DNA from: Bacillota bacterium | Lineage (GTDB): Bacteria > Bacillota_I > Bacilli_A > RF39 > UBA660 | Direction: 5' to 3' | DNA: 64,000 nucleotides | NCBI GenBank assembly: GCA_023460995.1 | Contig: JAEWOE010000006.1 | Location: forward strand, 682,001-746,000 | Shown: piece by piece, positions 34,920-42,847 of the stretch | Layout of the letters: each line of letters opens with the position of its first letter | How positions within the stretch are numbered: position 1 is the first letter of the stretch | The notes under the pieces: model-generated | Seen by the model: the letters and a program-made list of their open reading frames with translations, nothing else | Database searches by the model: none | Told to the model about the DNA's origin: nothing | Program-made: the position numbers and the translations under genes

Positions 34920-36119
34920 ATGAAGACAAAATTAGGTGTAATATTCGGTGGTGTTAGTGTTGAACACGAAATAAGTATTATTTCCGCAGTTCAAGCTATG
35001 AATGCTATTAATGAAGAAAAATATGAAATAATTCCAATATATATTACTAAAGATAGAATTTGGTATACAGGAAAGATGCTTATGGATATAGATATTTATA
35101 AGGATTTTAATGATTTAAAAAGATTTGCAACAAAAGTAACTATGTATAAGAAGGATAATGGTTTCTACTTACAATCAATGGGGTTCTTTAAAAGAACAGT
35201 GGCTGAACTTGATGTAGTATTTCCAATTGTTCATGGAGCAAATGTTGAAGATGGTACACTAGCTGGCTATTTAGATACAGTAGGTATTCCTTATGTTGGA
35301 AGTAGAGTACTTGGCTCTGCACTTGGACAAGATAAAGTTGTTATGAAACAAGTATTTGAATCATGTGATTTACCAATCGTACCATATACTTGGTTTTATG
35401 ATAATGAGTATTTAAGTGAAACAGAAGAGGTAACTAAGAAGATAAAGAATTTAGGATTACCAGTTATTGTTAAACCGGCTACACTTGGTAGTAGTGTTGG
35501 TATCACTGTTGTAAAAGATATCAAAAATCTTGATGATGCTATAATGGATGCTATCACTTATGATAATAAAATAGTAGTAGAAAAAATGGTAGATAACTTA
35601 GTAGAAGTAAACTGTAGTGTTTTAGGTGATTATGAGTATCAACAAACTTCAGTTCTTGAAGAAGTAATGAGCGCTGATGAATTCTTAACTTATAAAGATA
35701 AATATCTTGGAAATGGAAAGAAAACGGGTGCTAGTAAAGGTATGGCATCTACTTCTAGAATTGTGCCAGCAAGACTTTCTAAAGAAATGACAGATGAAGT
35801 ACAAAATATATCTAAAGAAGCTTTCAAAGTACTTAATTTGGGTGGAATTTGTAGAATAGATTTTCTAATTGATAAAAAAGAAAATAAAGTGTATATTAAT
35901 GAACCTAATACTATTCCAGGGTCTCTTGCCTTCTACTTGTGGGAACCTTCTGGAAAAAAATATTCAGAACTTCTTGATGAAGCAATAACTATTGCAATCA
36001 AGGATTATAAAAATAGAAGCAAAAAAACATATTCATTTGATACTAATGTACTTGCTAATTTTGGCGGAGTAAAAGGTTCAAAAGGAATAAAAGGTGTTAA
36101 AGGAGGAAAACTTAAATAA
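34920..36119 (+). CDS. ddl: D-alanine--D-alanine ligase
   Basis: 399 residues. VIFGGVSVEHEISI at the N-terminus, PIVHGANVEDGTL, the ATP-grasp core VIVKPATLGSSVGI and the C-terminal INEPNTIPGS define Ddl. It joins two D-Ala for peptidoglycan precursors, feeding the MurF-like enzyme upstream. The last ~30 residues (FGGVKGSKGIKGVKGGK) are a low-complexity Gly/Lys tail not typical of Ddl. Start at 34920 follows AAGGAGTGG; an in-frame start at 34872 would lie within the LiaF-like gene. Confidence 0.94.
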   Translation: MKTKLGVIFGGVSVEHEISIISAVQAMNAINEEKYEIIPIYITKDRIWYTGKMLMDIDIYKDFNDLKRFATKVTMYKKDNGFYLQSMGFFKRTVAELDVVFPIVHGANVEDGTLAGYLDTVGIPYVGSRVLGSALGQDKVVMKQVFESCDLPIVPYTWFYDNEYLSETEEVTKKIKNLGLPVIVKPATLGSSVGITVVKDIKNLDDAIMDAITYDNKIVVEKMVDNLVEVNCSVLGDYEYQQTSVLEEVMSADEFLTYKDKYLGNGKKTGASKGMASTSRIVPARLSKEMTDEVQNISKEAFKVLNLGGICRIDFLIDKKENKVYINEPNTIPGSLAFYLWEPSGKKYSELLDEAITIAIKDYKNRSKKTYSFDTNVLANFGGVKGSKGIKGVKGGKLK

Positions 36120-36136
36120 TAAGTTTCCTTTTTTTG
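36104..36136 (+). terminator. Intrinsic terminator overlapping the ddl stop
   Basis: AGGAAAACTTA/TAAGTTTCCT stem with one bulge and a 7-T tail. Confidence 0.75.
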
Positions 36137-36152
36137 TTTCAATTCATATATA

Positions 36153-36181
36153 TTTACTTCTATAAATATATATGTTATATT
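36153..36181 (+). promoter_or_regulatory. Pilin-cluster promoter A
   Basis: TTTACT (36153-36158), 17 bases, TATATT (36176-36181); the same box and spacing recur before the next two pilin-like genes. Confidence 0.65.
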
Positions 36182-36212
36182 AGCGTTAAAGTATGTAATA
36201 GGAGGAAGCAGT

Positions 36213-37151
36213 ATGTTTTATACACAAGACAAGAAAGGCTTTACATTAATAGAACTTCTAGCAGTAATACTAATACTTGGTATAATAACTTTGATAGCTG
36301 TACCAATTGTTAATAAAATAATAAATGAATCAAAAATGATTGCTAGTGAGACCACTATTGATGGTTATATAAAAGCGTTAGAAAATAAAATATCAATCAA
36401 GCAATTATCAGGAGAACCAACTTTTGAAGATAGAATTTATACAGTCAGTGAATTAGATTTAGATATTAAAGGAAAAGTACCTTCAAGTGGATGGGTTATG
36501 ATTAAAAATGGCGAAGTTACAAACTATTCATTTTTAATTAATAAGTTTGTAGTTAGTTATCAAAAAAAGACAATTGTTGGAAATGAAGTATTGCAAATAC
36601 CATATAAGTCATATGCCGTAGGTGAAGAAGTAACCTTTGATGCAGGTGATGGCGTAATAAGGACATGGAATGTAATAGTCGCAAGTGATGATACAGAAAC
36701 AAATCTAGTTGTATTACTTAATTCAAACTATGTAGAATACTGCGATTGGTCTAGTAGTTCCGTTAATCCTAATACAACGAACGCAGATAAAGCGAAATCG
36801 TTATTACCAACAGCTGCAGTTTGGTCTAATGTGAGTAATATAAGATTAATTTCAGCTCAAGAAGTTGCGAGCATAGCAGGATTAAGCAGTTGGACGCCGG
36901 GTGGTATTATTTTAAATATCAATGCAACAAATTTTAGCTGGTTAGTTGCAAATACATATAGCCGTGGTGATGATAATAATATTGGATATTGGACTGATAC
37001 TGCTTACGTAGGTAATACAAACAATTCCTGGTATATTTCATACACACCAAGTATTAGTCTTTCAAATGCATATTATTCTACATCAAATTCAAAATATATT
37101 GGTATTAGACCAGTAGTAACTGTACCAAAAACAATGATTATTATAGATTAA
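36213..37151 (+). CDS. Pilin-like protein with variable C-terminus (copy 2)
   Basis: 312 residues. Leader of 9 residues ending KKG before FTLIELLAV, then the hydrophobic helix. The shared SGEPTFEDRIYTVSEL region is shorter than in the other copies, and the FNPETG...GCMKW module is replaced by GDGVIRTWNVIVASDD...LVVLLNSN. The C-terminal frame is GYWTDTA...IGIRPVVTV with a Ser/Tyr/Asn-rich variable stretch between. It should be cleaved by a prepilin peptidase encoded elsewhere. RBS AGGAGGAAG. Its upstream region is near-identical in part to that of copy 3. Confidence 0.8.
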   Translation: MFYTQDKKGFTLIELLAVILILGIITLIAVPIVNKIINESKMIASETTIDGYIKALENKISIKQLSGEPTFEDRIYTVSELDLDIKGKVPSSGWVMIKNGEVTNYSFLINKFVVSYQKKTIVGNEVLQIPYKSYAVGEEVTFDAGDGVIRTWNVIVASDDTETNLVVLLNSNYVEYCDWSSSSVNPNTTNADKAKSLLPTAAVWSNVSNIRLISAQEVASIAGLSSWTPGGIILNINATNFSWLVANTYSRGDDNNIGYWTDTAYVGNTNNSWYISYTPSISLSNAYYSTSNSKYIGIRPVVTVPKTMIIID

Positions 37152-37202
37152 TATTTAATTTTTATATTTTTTGTTTATGGAAGATATAATACTAAAAAGC
37201 AA

Positions 37203-37256
37203 AAAAACAATATGATATAGTTAAATTTTAATTATAGAGTATTGTTTTTATTATGC
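37203..37256 (+). terminator. Probable terminator
   Basis: AAAACAATA pairs with TATTGTTTTTAT across a 35-base AT-rich interior. The rest of the 230-base gap 37152-37381 holds only the next promoter. Confidence 0.5.
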
Positions 37257-37320
37257 TCATTAACTAATAATAATTAATCAAGCTAGAGGCTAGATAAAAA
37301 TATTACCAAATTTTTATATA

Positions 37321-37349
37321 TTTACTTCCATCCATATATGTGTTATATT
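37321..37349 (+). promoter_or_regulatory. Pilin-cluster promoter B
   Basis: TTTACT (37321-37326), 17 bases, TATATT (37344-37349), followed by a ~30-base leader similar to that of copy 2. Confidence 0.65.
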
Positions 37350-37381
37350 ATCGTTGAAATATAGTAATAGGAGGAAGTAGT

Positions 37382-38425
37382 ATGTTTTGCATACAAGGAA
37401 AGAAAGGATTTACACTAATAGAACTTCTAGCAGTAATACTAATACTCGGTATAATAGCTTTAATAGCAATACCAACTGTAAATAAGATAATAAAAGAAAG
37501 CAGAAGAGAGTCTTTTGAAACGACTGTAAATAATGTAGTAGCAGCAATAGAAGATGCTTGTCAATTAGAAGAATTAAAAGGGCAAGCTATAACTACTATT
37601 TATAAGTTTAATAATAGCTCAGTATCACCAATTTTAAATATAAAAGGTTCTTTACCAAAAAATGGAACAGTTACTTTAAATTCAAACTGTAGAACAACAG
37701 TTAGTTTAAATAATGGTTCTATTTCTGCAATAAAGAAATTGTCAGAAGACAAAGTAACTATACTTGATGGTATAGTTTATCCAGATGGAATGATTATGTA
37801 TTATAATCCTGTAAGTGGTAGTGCTTGCACATTTGATGATTATACAGCAAACACAAGTTCTAGTAATACAGGCAACAAAGCAGGTTGTATGAAATGGTAT
37901 ATTATTAATGATACTGGAGAGTCTTCTAGTACTATTGATATGATACTTGATCATAATACTACTGCAGTAGTAGCATATAATTTATCTGGTAATAATTCAA
38001 GTATGAATCAAGTGATGACTGCGCTTGCAAGTGATACTAGTACTTGGCAAAGTAGTTTAAATGCAAGATTAATAACGGCAAATGATATAGCAAATATAAC
38101 GGATAATACCAGTTTTAATGGTGCTACTGCAACATATGATAACTGGTACTATTTAGATAGTAATAATAAAACTAAAAGTCCAAATGCAAAAGGCAAAAGT
38201 AATTATGCTTGGCTATTTGATCATACAAAAAACTGTATAAGTTCTGGATGCGAAGTAGCAGATGAAAATACTTATGGTTACTGGACATCTACACCTGTAC
38301 ATGGAGTTACTCAGACAGCATGGCAAGTTGATGTATTTGGTGCACTAAACAACAACCATGTTGAGAATGCAGTTACTTATGGTGTAAGACCAGTTATAAC
38401 TGTTTCTAAATCAATAATTAGTTAG
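37382..38425 (+). CDS. Pilin-like protein with variable C-terminus (copy 3)
   Basis: 347 residues. Nine-residue leader ending KKG before FTLIELLAV and a standard pilin helix. The central domain has IYKFNNSSVSPILNIKGSLPKNG, YYNPVSGSAC and GCMKWYIIND...MILDHNTT, all shared with copies 1, 4 and 6. The C-terminus is YGYWTSTPVHGV...YGVRPVITV with an intervening variable stretch (TAWQVDVFGALNNNHV). No enzyme motif. Probably a surface-exposed minor pilin or adhesin tip. RBS AGGAGGAAG. Confidence 0.82.
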   Translation: MFCIQGKKGFTLIELLAVILILGIIALIAIPTVNKIIKESRRESFETTVNNVVAAIEDACQLEELKGQAITTIYKFNNSSVSPILNIKGSLPKNGTVTLNSNCRTTVSLNNGSISAIKKLSEDKVTILDGIVYPDGMIMYYNPVSGSACTFDDYTANTSSSNTGNKAGCMKWYIINDTGESSSTIDMILDHNTTAVVAYNLSGNNSSMNQVMTALASDTSTWQSSLNARLITANDIANITDNTSFNGATATYDNWYYLDSNNKTKSPNAKGKSNYAWLFDHTKNCISSGCEVADENTYGYWTSTPVHGVTQTAWQVDVFGALNNNHVENAVTYGVRPVITVSKSIIS

Positions 38426-38432
38426 TTTTTCT

Positions 38433-38461
38433 AAAGAGAGTTTAATAAAATTCTCTTTTTA
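38433..38461 (+). terminator. Intrinsic terminator
   Basis: AAAGAGAGTTT/AAATTCTCTTT hairpin with T tail. Confidence 0.75.
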
Positions 38462-38517
38462 TTATTTGTAAACAACTTGTAATTTTCTTTATTTACTTTT
38501 TTAAAATATTTACATTA

Positions 38518-38546
38518 TTTACTTCACGTGATAATATGTAGATAAT
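38518..38546 (+). promoter_or_regulatory. Pilin-cluster promoter C
   Basis: TTTACT (38518-38523), 17 bases, GATAAT (38541-38546). Confidence 0.6.
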
Positions 38547-38562
38547 AGGATTGAGGTGTGAA

Positions 38563-39606
38563 ATGAAAAAAAGTGGTTTTACATTAATAGAACTTTTAGC
38601 AGTTATTTTGATATTAGGTATCATTGCTTTAATAGCTATTCCAATGGTTACAAAATTAATAAAACAAAGTAAAAATGACGCTTTTGAAACGTCAGTAAAA
38701 AATGTCGTTGATGCTATAGAAGATAAATGCCTTCAGCAGCAGTTAAAAGGTGAAGCAATAACAACAACATATACTTTTACTGATGGTGAAGTATCACCGT
38801 CGCTTGAAGTAAAAGGTTCTTTACCAAAGAGTGGTACAGTGAAGGTAGATAATAGTTGCAATGCAAAAATAGAATTATCAAATGGAGAATATACTATATA
38901 TAATAATTATGATAATGGTACACCAGTTTATTTTAATCCTGAAACTGGAACAGTTTGTGATAAATCTTTAGCAGTAAGTGCAACAGGTACTAAAACAGGT
39001 TGCATGAAGTGGTATATATTTAATGACGATAAACTTTCAGAAAGTGTAAATATGATTCTTGATCATAATACTACGCCACTAGTAGTTTGGAATGATACAG
39101 GAAGTAATATAAATGGGCCAAAAAATGTACTAACACAGCTACAAACAGATACAAGTACATGGTTAGGATTGTCTAATAGAACTGATAATTACAGTTTAAA
39201 TAATGGAACAGCTAACTATACTTTAAATTACAGTACATATAAAGCTAGGTTAATAGCAGCAGAAGAAGTTGCTAAAATAACTGATAATAAAGATTTTAAA
39301 GAAAAGACAGCTGCAACTTCCGATTGGTTTAATTTTGATAGTAATGATCAAACTCAACCTATCACAACTCCTGGAGCAAGCGAATATGATTGGTTATTTG
39401 ATTATACAAATGATTGTACGGGTTACGGATGTAATATTTCAGATAATAGTACTTATGGTTACTGGACATCAACTTCTATATTTGGAGTTAATAACTACGC
39501 TTGGAGTATTAATGGATTTGGAAATTTAGATAGTAATGATAATGTAAATTCTATTTTTGGCGGAGGTGTACGACCTGTTATTACACTATTAAAATCTGCA
39601 TTTTAG
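38563..39606 (+). CDS. Pilin-like protein with variable C-terminus (copy 4)
   Basis: 347 residues. Start at 38563 follows TTGAGGTGTG; four residues earlier an in-frame ATG overlaps that site. Five-residue leader MKKSG before FTLIELLAV. Central blocks TYTFTDGEVSPSLEVKG, YFNPETGTVC and GCMKWYIFNDD are close to those of copy 6. The C-terminus is YGYWTSTSIFGVNNYAW, then a variable Gly/Asn/Asp stretch, then GVRPVITL. Third of three tandem pilin-like genes with their own promoters and terminators. Confidence 0.82.
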   Translation: MKKSGFTLIELLAVILILGIIALIAIPMVTKLIKQSKNDAFETSVKNVVDAIEDKCLQQQLKGEAITTTYTFTDGEVSPSLEVKGSLPKSGTVKVDNSCNAKIELSNGEYTIYNNYDNGTPVYFNPETGTVCDKSLAVSATGTKTGCMKWYIFNDDKLSESVNMILDHNTTPLVVWNDTGSNINGPKNVLTQLQTDTSTWLGLSNRTDNYSLNNGTANYTLNYSTYKARLIAAEEVAKITDNKDFKEKTAATSDWFNFDSNDQTQPITTPGASEYDWLFDYTNDCTGYGCNISDNSTYGYWTSTSIFGVNNYAWSINGFGNLDSNDNVNSIFGGGVRPVITLLKSAF

Positions 39607-39617
39607 AATCAAATATT

Positions 39618-39643
39618 TAAAAGCAACAATTCGTTGCTTTTTT
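39618..39643 (+). terminator. Intrinsic terminator
   Basis: AAAAGCAAC/GTTGCTTTT hairpin, T tail. Confidence 0.8.
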
Positions 39644-39707
39644 GTTAATTTGAACTATATATGTAATTATGCTATAATTCAGTTATATAAGGGAGTGAAT
39701 TTATATT

Positions 39708-40220
39708 ATGAATTTAAATATTAATGATGTTGCTAAAATTGAATTATTTGACTTAGGAAAGAAAATAGTTAGTGGATATCTTCCACATTTAAAAGTTGAT
39801 AATAATAATTGTGTTGAAATGAAAATTTCGGAAATTATGGAGGTATTTGGTTCACATATTTCATATTCAGGTAATGAAAAACACACACCGTTTAATTTCT
39901 ATTTTGATATACCTAGTATTGAAGCAAAATTTAATGTAAATCATGAAGTAGAAGTTAATTTAACTGAAAAAGGATTACTTATATTAAATAAATACAACCA
40001 AAAAATGGGTGATTTATGTAAAGAGAGAAATCTAGAACCATTTAGTGTTGATGTTGATGAAAACGGGTACATAAAAATGCAAATGGGGGAAATAATGAAA
40101 ATATTTGGTCCATCTGTTATTTCATCATCAAATAGTAGAGAACTTCAACCATTTGATTTTAATTTTAAAATTGATGAAAGAGATCTTGAACCTTTAACAA
40201 GTATTAAAAAAAGACAATAG
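39708..40220 (+). CDS. Hypothetical protein with an internal duplication
   Basis: 170 residues, no membrane segment. Residues 34-68 (CVEMKISEIMEVFGSH, TPFNFYFDI) and 119-155 (YIKMQMGEIMKIFGPS, QPFDFNFKI) are clear repeats, so the protein is a tandem duplication of one ~80-residue unit. The family is not recognised and no catalytic residues stand out. It has its own TATAAT and an AGGGAGTGA ribosome site and ends at a terminator. Lies between the pilin cluster and ffh. Confidence 0.6.
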   Translation: MNLNINDVAKIELFDLGKKIVSGYLPHLKVDNNNCVEMKISEIMEVFGSHISYSGNEKHTPFNFYFDIPSIEAKFNVNHEVEVNLTEKGLLILNKYNQKMGDLCKERNLEPFSVDVDENGYIKMQMGEIMKIFGPSVISSSNSRELQPFDFNFKIDERDLEPLTSIKKRQ

Positions 40221-40234
40221 GCTTAATAAAAAGT

Positions 40235-40275
40235 AAAAACATTAGTGATTAGTTCTCTAATGTTTTAGTTTTATT
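40235..40275 (+). terminator. Intrinsic terminator
   Basis: AAAACATTAG/CTAATGTTTT stem followed by T-rich sequence. Confidence 0.7.
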
Positions 40276-40343
40276 TAAAACAAATATAATAATACCCTAG
40301 ATTTTCATACTATTTTTAGGTATAATTAAGTAGGTGATAGAAC

Positions 40344-41651
40344 ATGTTTGAAAATTTAGGTGACAGATTACAAAATGCGATAGATAAGATAAAAGGATAT
40401 GGAAAGATTAATGAAGAAAATATCAGTGATGTAGTACGTGAAATTAGACTTGCTCTATTAGAAGCAGATGTTAATTATGTTGTAGTAAAAGAATTTGTAA
40501 GTAAAGTTAAAGAAAAGGCACTTGGTGAAGAAGTAGCTAAAAGTTTAAAACCAGGTGAAGTTTTTGTTAAAATCTTAAAGGATGAATTAGTAGAACTTTT
40601 AGGAGGCGAAAAAGCTGAATTATATACTAGTGGTAATCCAAGTATATTAATGATGGCAGGTCTTCAAGGATCTGGTAAAACAACAACGGCAGGTAAACTT
40701 GCTTTATTACTTCGTAAGAAGTATAACAAGAAACCTCTTTTAGTAGCGTGTGATGTTTATAGGCCAGCCGCTATTGATCAATTAAAACAATTAGGAAAAC
40801 AACTTGGTATTGATGTATATGATGAAGGCCAAGGTAATCCTGTTGAAATAGCTACTAATGGGTTAAAATATGCTAAAGAAAATGGTTATAACTATGTATT
40901 AATTGATACAGCGGGAAGACTCCATATTGATGAAAAATTAATGGAAGAGCTTCAAAATATTAATGAAGTAGTCAGGCCTAATGAAATATTACTTGTTATT
41001 GACTCTATGACAGGTCAAGATGCAATTAATGTAATAACAGGCTTTAATGATAAATTACCTCTTACGGGTGCCGTTTTAACAAAATTAGACGGTGATACAA
41101 GAGGTGGAGCAGCTCTTTCTATTAGGCATTTAACTAATATACCAATTAAGTATATTGGTGTTAGTGAAAAGATGGATGGTCTTGAAGAATTCTATCCAGA
41201 TAGAATGGCCACTCGTATTCTTGGTATGGGCGATCTTATGAGTATGATTGAGAAAGCTGAATCAGTAATAGATCAAGATGAGGCCATGGAAGCTGCTAAA
41301 AAAATGCAAAGTGGTAAATTTGATTTAGAAGATTTCTTAACTAATATAAAGCAAATAAAAAAACTTGGACCTCTTGAAAATTTAATTAAGATGTTACCAG
41401 GCGCTAAAAAAATGGGACTTAACGATGTTAAAGTTGACCCAAAAGATATGGCTCATGTTGAAGCTATAATTCTTTCAATGACACCATATGAAAGAAAACA
41501 CCCTGAATGCTTAAAAGCTACAAGAAAACAAAGAATAGCTAAAGGTTCAGGAAGAAGTGTTGAAGAAGTAAATAGACTTTTAAAACAATTTGAACAAATG
41601 AAAGTAATGATGAAACAATTAAAAAGCGGTAATTTAAAAATGCCATTCTAA
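40344..41651 (+). CDS. ffh: Signal recognition particle protein Ffh
   Basis: 435 residues: N domain, then the SRP GTPase with GLQGSGKTTTAGKLA, LLVACDVYRPAA, LIDTAGRLH, TKLDGDTRGG, and the Met-rich M domain with MTPYERKHPE and KQRIAKGSG, binding SRP RNA and signal peptides. It targets nascent membrane proteins to the translocon through FtsY. Start follows TATAAT and TAGGTGATAGA, a very short leader. The DUF2207-like gene follows after 11 bases. No SRP RNA gene is seen in the window. Confidence 0.97.
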   Translation: MFENLGDRLQNAIDKIKGYGKINEENISDVVREIRLALLEADVNYVVVKEFVSKVKEKALGEEVAKSLKPGEVFVKILKDELVELLGGEKAELYTSGNPSILMMAGLQGSGKTTTAGKLALLLRKKYNKKPLLVACDVYRPAAIDQLKQLGKQLGIDVYDEGQGNPVEIATNGLKYAKENGYNYVLIDTAGRLHIDEKLMEELQNINEVVRPNEILLVIDSMTGQDAINVITGFNDKLPLTGAVLTKLDGDTRGGAALSIRHLTNIPIKYIGVSEKMDGLEEFYPDRMATRILGMGDLMSMIEKAESVIDQDEAMEAAKKMQSGKFDLEDFLTNIKQIKKLGPLENLIKMLPGAKKMGLNDVKVDPKDMAHVEAIILSMTPYERKHPECLKATRKQRIAKGSGRSVEEVNRLLKQFEQMKVMMKQLKSGNLKMPF

Positions 41652-41662
41652 GGAGTTGAATT

Positions 41663-42670
41663 ATGATTGATAGTATAATTCCAATTGGATTGATATTATT
41701 ATATTTATTAATTATATTTTTAGTGAACTATTATAAAAATATTAGTCCTAAAAAAAGAAAAAGTCATCAAATAAATTTAGATGACATTAGTCCTGCAATA
41801 TCTTTTTATTGCTATAACAATGGCAGTACAAGTAAGCTTTTTTGGTTAACTTTATTAGATTTAATTAATAGAGGATATTACAAGTTATATTCTAAAGAAG
41901 ATATAAGTTATATTAAATGGAATAAGACTGATATCTTGAAAATTGATGAGCTTTCTTTAAAAGATTTTGAAAAAATCTTAGTAACATATATTAATACTAC
42001 TATGTATAAAGATGATGCTAAAGAAACAATATCATTAGATTTATTAGAAAAAAAAGTATCAAGTGATTGGAGTTATCAAAGTGTTTTAAATAATTTTATG
42101 ATTGAACTAAAAAAGCAAGTTAGTGAAACATGTGGTAATATAGATAAAATTTCTATTCTAGAAATACCACTGATATTAACTTTTATATACTCTGTACAAG
42201 TATTATATTTTTTTGATATGAATTTTAGTGTTTCACAAATTTTATTATTAGCTATTCCACTAACTTTTATAACGTTATTAATAACAGATGTATTAAAACG
42301 TACAGTGGTAAAACATACTTTAAAAAAACATATTATAGTAGTTATTATTTCTATAATTATGGCAGTTATATCCTTTAATATATGGAAGAGTTTAAATGAT
42401 GTAGATTATATAATATTTCATGTTTTAATGGCTGTATTTGCTTTTATGTATCCTTTACTAATTATTACTAACTTATATTATGTTAAGACAACACCACATT
42501 ACTTTAATAAGATTCAAAAGGATATAATAAATCAGTTAGATGAATTAAAAATTGACATATTAGATGAAAAAGTAAAGAAAATAGACTATGTATATTTATA
42601 TGGTCTAAAAGTAAAAAACACTAATAAAAATAAGGAATATAATGATTTTATAGATATATTCAAAATGTAA
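41663..42670 (+). CDS. DUF2207-like membrane protein
   Basis: 335 residues. An N-terminal membrane helix (IIPIGLILLYLLIIFLVNYY) leads to a cytoplasmic stretch with LLDLINRGYYKLYSK and LEKKVSSDWSYQSVL, the winged-helix-like part of DUF2207 proteins. Then come two to four membrane helices and a short tail. It lacks the long external N-terminal domain of full DUF2207 proteins. It is probably in the ffh transcript (11-base gap, AAGGAGTTG ribosome site). Function unknown. Confidence 0.6.
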   Translation: MIDSIIPIGLILLYLLIIFLVNYYKNISPKKRKSHQINLDDISPAISFYCYNNGSTSKLFWLTLLDLINRGYYKLYSKEDISYIKWNKTDILKIDELSLKDFEKILVTYINTTMYKDDAKETISLDLLEKKVSSDWSYQSVLNNFMIELKKQVSETCGNIDKISILEIPLILTFIYSVQVLYFFDMNFSVSQILLLAIPLTFITLLITDVLKRTVVKHTLKKHIIVVIISIIMAVISFNIWKSLNDVDYIIFHVLMAVFAFMYPLLIITNLYYVKTTPHYFNKIQKDIINQLDELKIDILDEKVKKIDYVYLYGLKVKNTNKNKEYNDFIDIFKM

Positions 42671-42695
42671 CTTCTCAGTAGAGAAGTTTTATTTT
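42671..42695 (+). terminator. Intrinsic terminator
   Basis: CTTCTC/GAGAAG stem with AGTA loop and TTTTATTTT tail. Confidence 0.75.
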
Positions 42696-42715
42696 GAAAA
42701 AAATAAAAAAAACAC

Positions 42716-42773
42716 TTGCGTAATTTAAAAAAACATATATAATATTGATTACTAATTATTAATTATGTATAAT
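42716..42773 (+). promoter_or_regulatory. Promoter region of the amidoligase-fusion gene
   Basis: TTGCGT (42716-42721), 16 bases, TATAAT (42738-42743); a second extended -10, TATGTATAAT, ends at 42773. Confidence 0.55.
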
Positions 42774-42793
42774 ATATAGTAGAATATAAGTAG

Positions 42794-42824
42794 AACAATC
42801 CTTGGTAATGAGATTGTTTTTTTG
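42794..42824 (+). terminator. Leader terminator (possible attenuator)
   Basis: AACAATC/GATTGTT stem with a T tail, located between the promoter and the AGGAGGT ribosome site of the gene at 42848. Transcripts must read through it. Confidence 0.6.
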
Positions 42825-42847
42825 TTTGAAATAGGAGGTAATAGAAT

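Noticed and set aside
42671..42847. SRP RNA gene after ffh
   Set aside because: The stretch holds terminators and a promoter; no GGAA/GCA SRP Alu-like or domain IV motif was seen.
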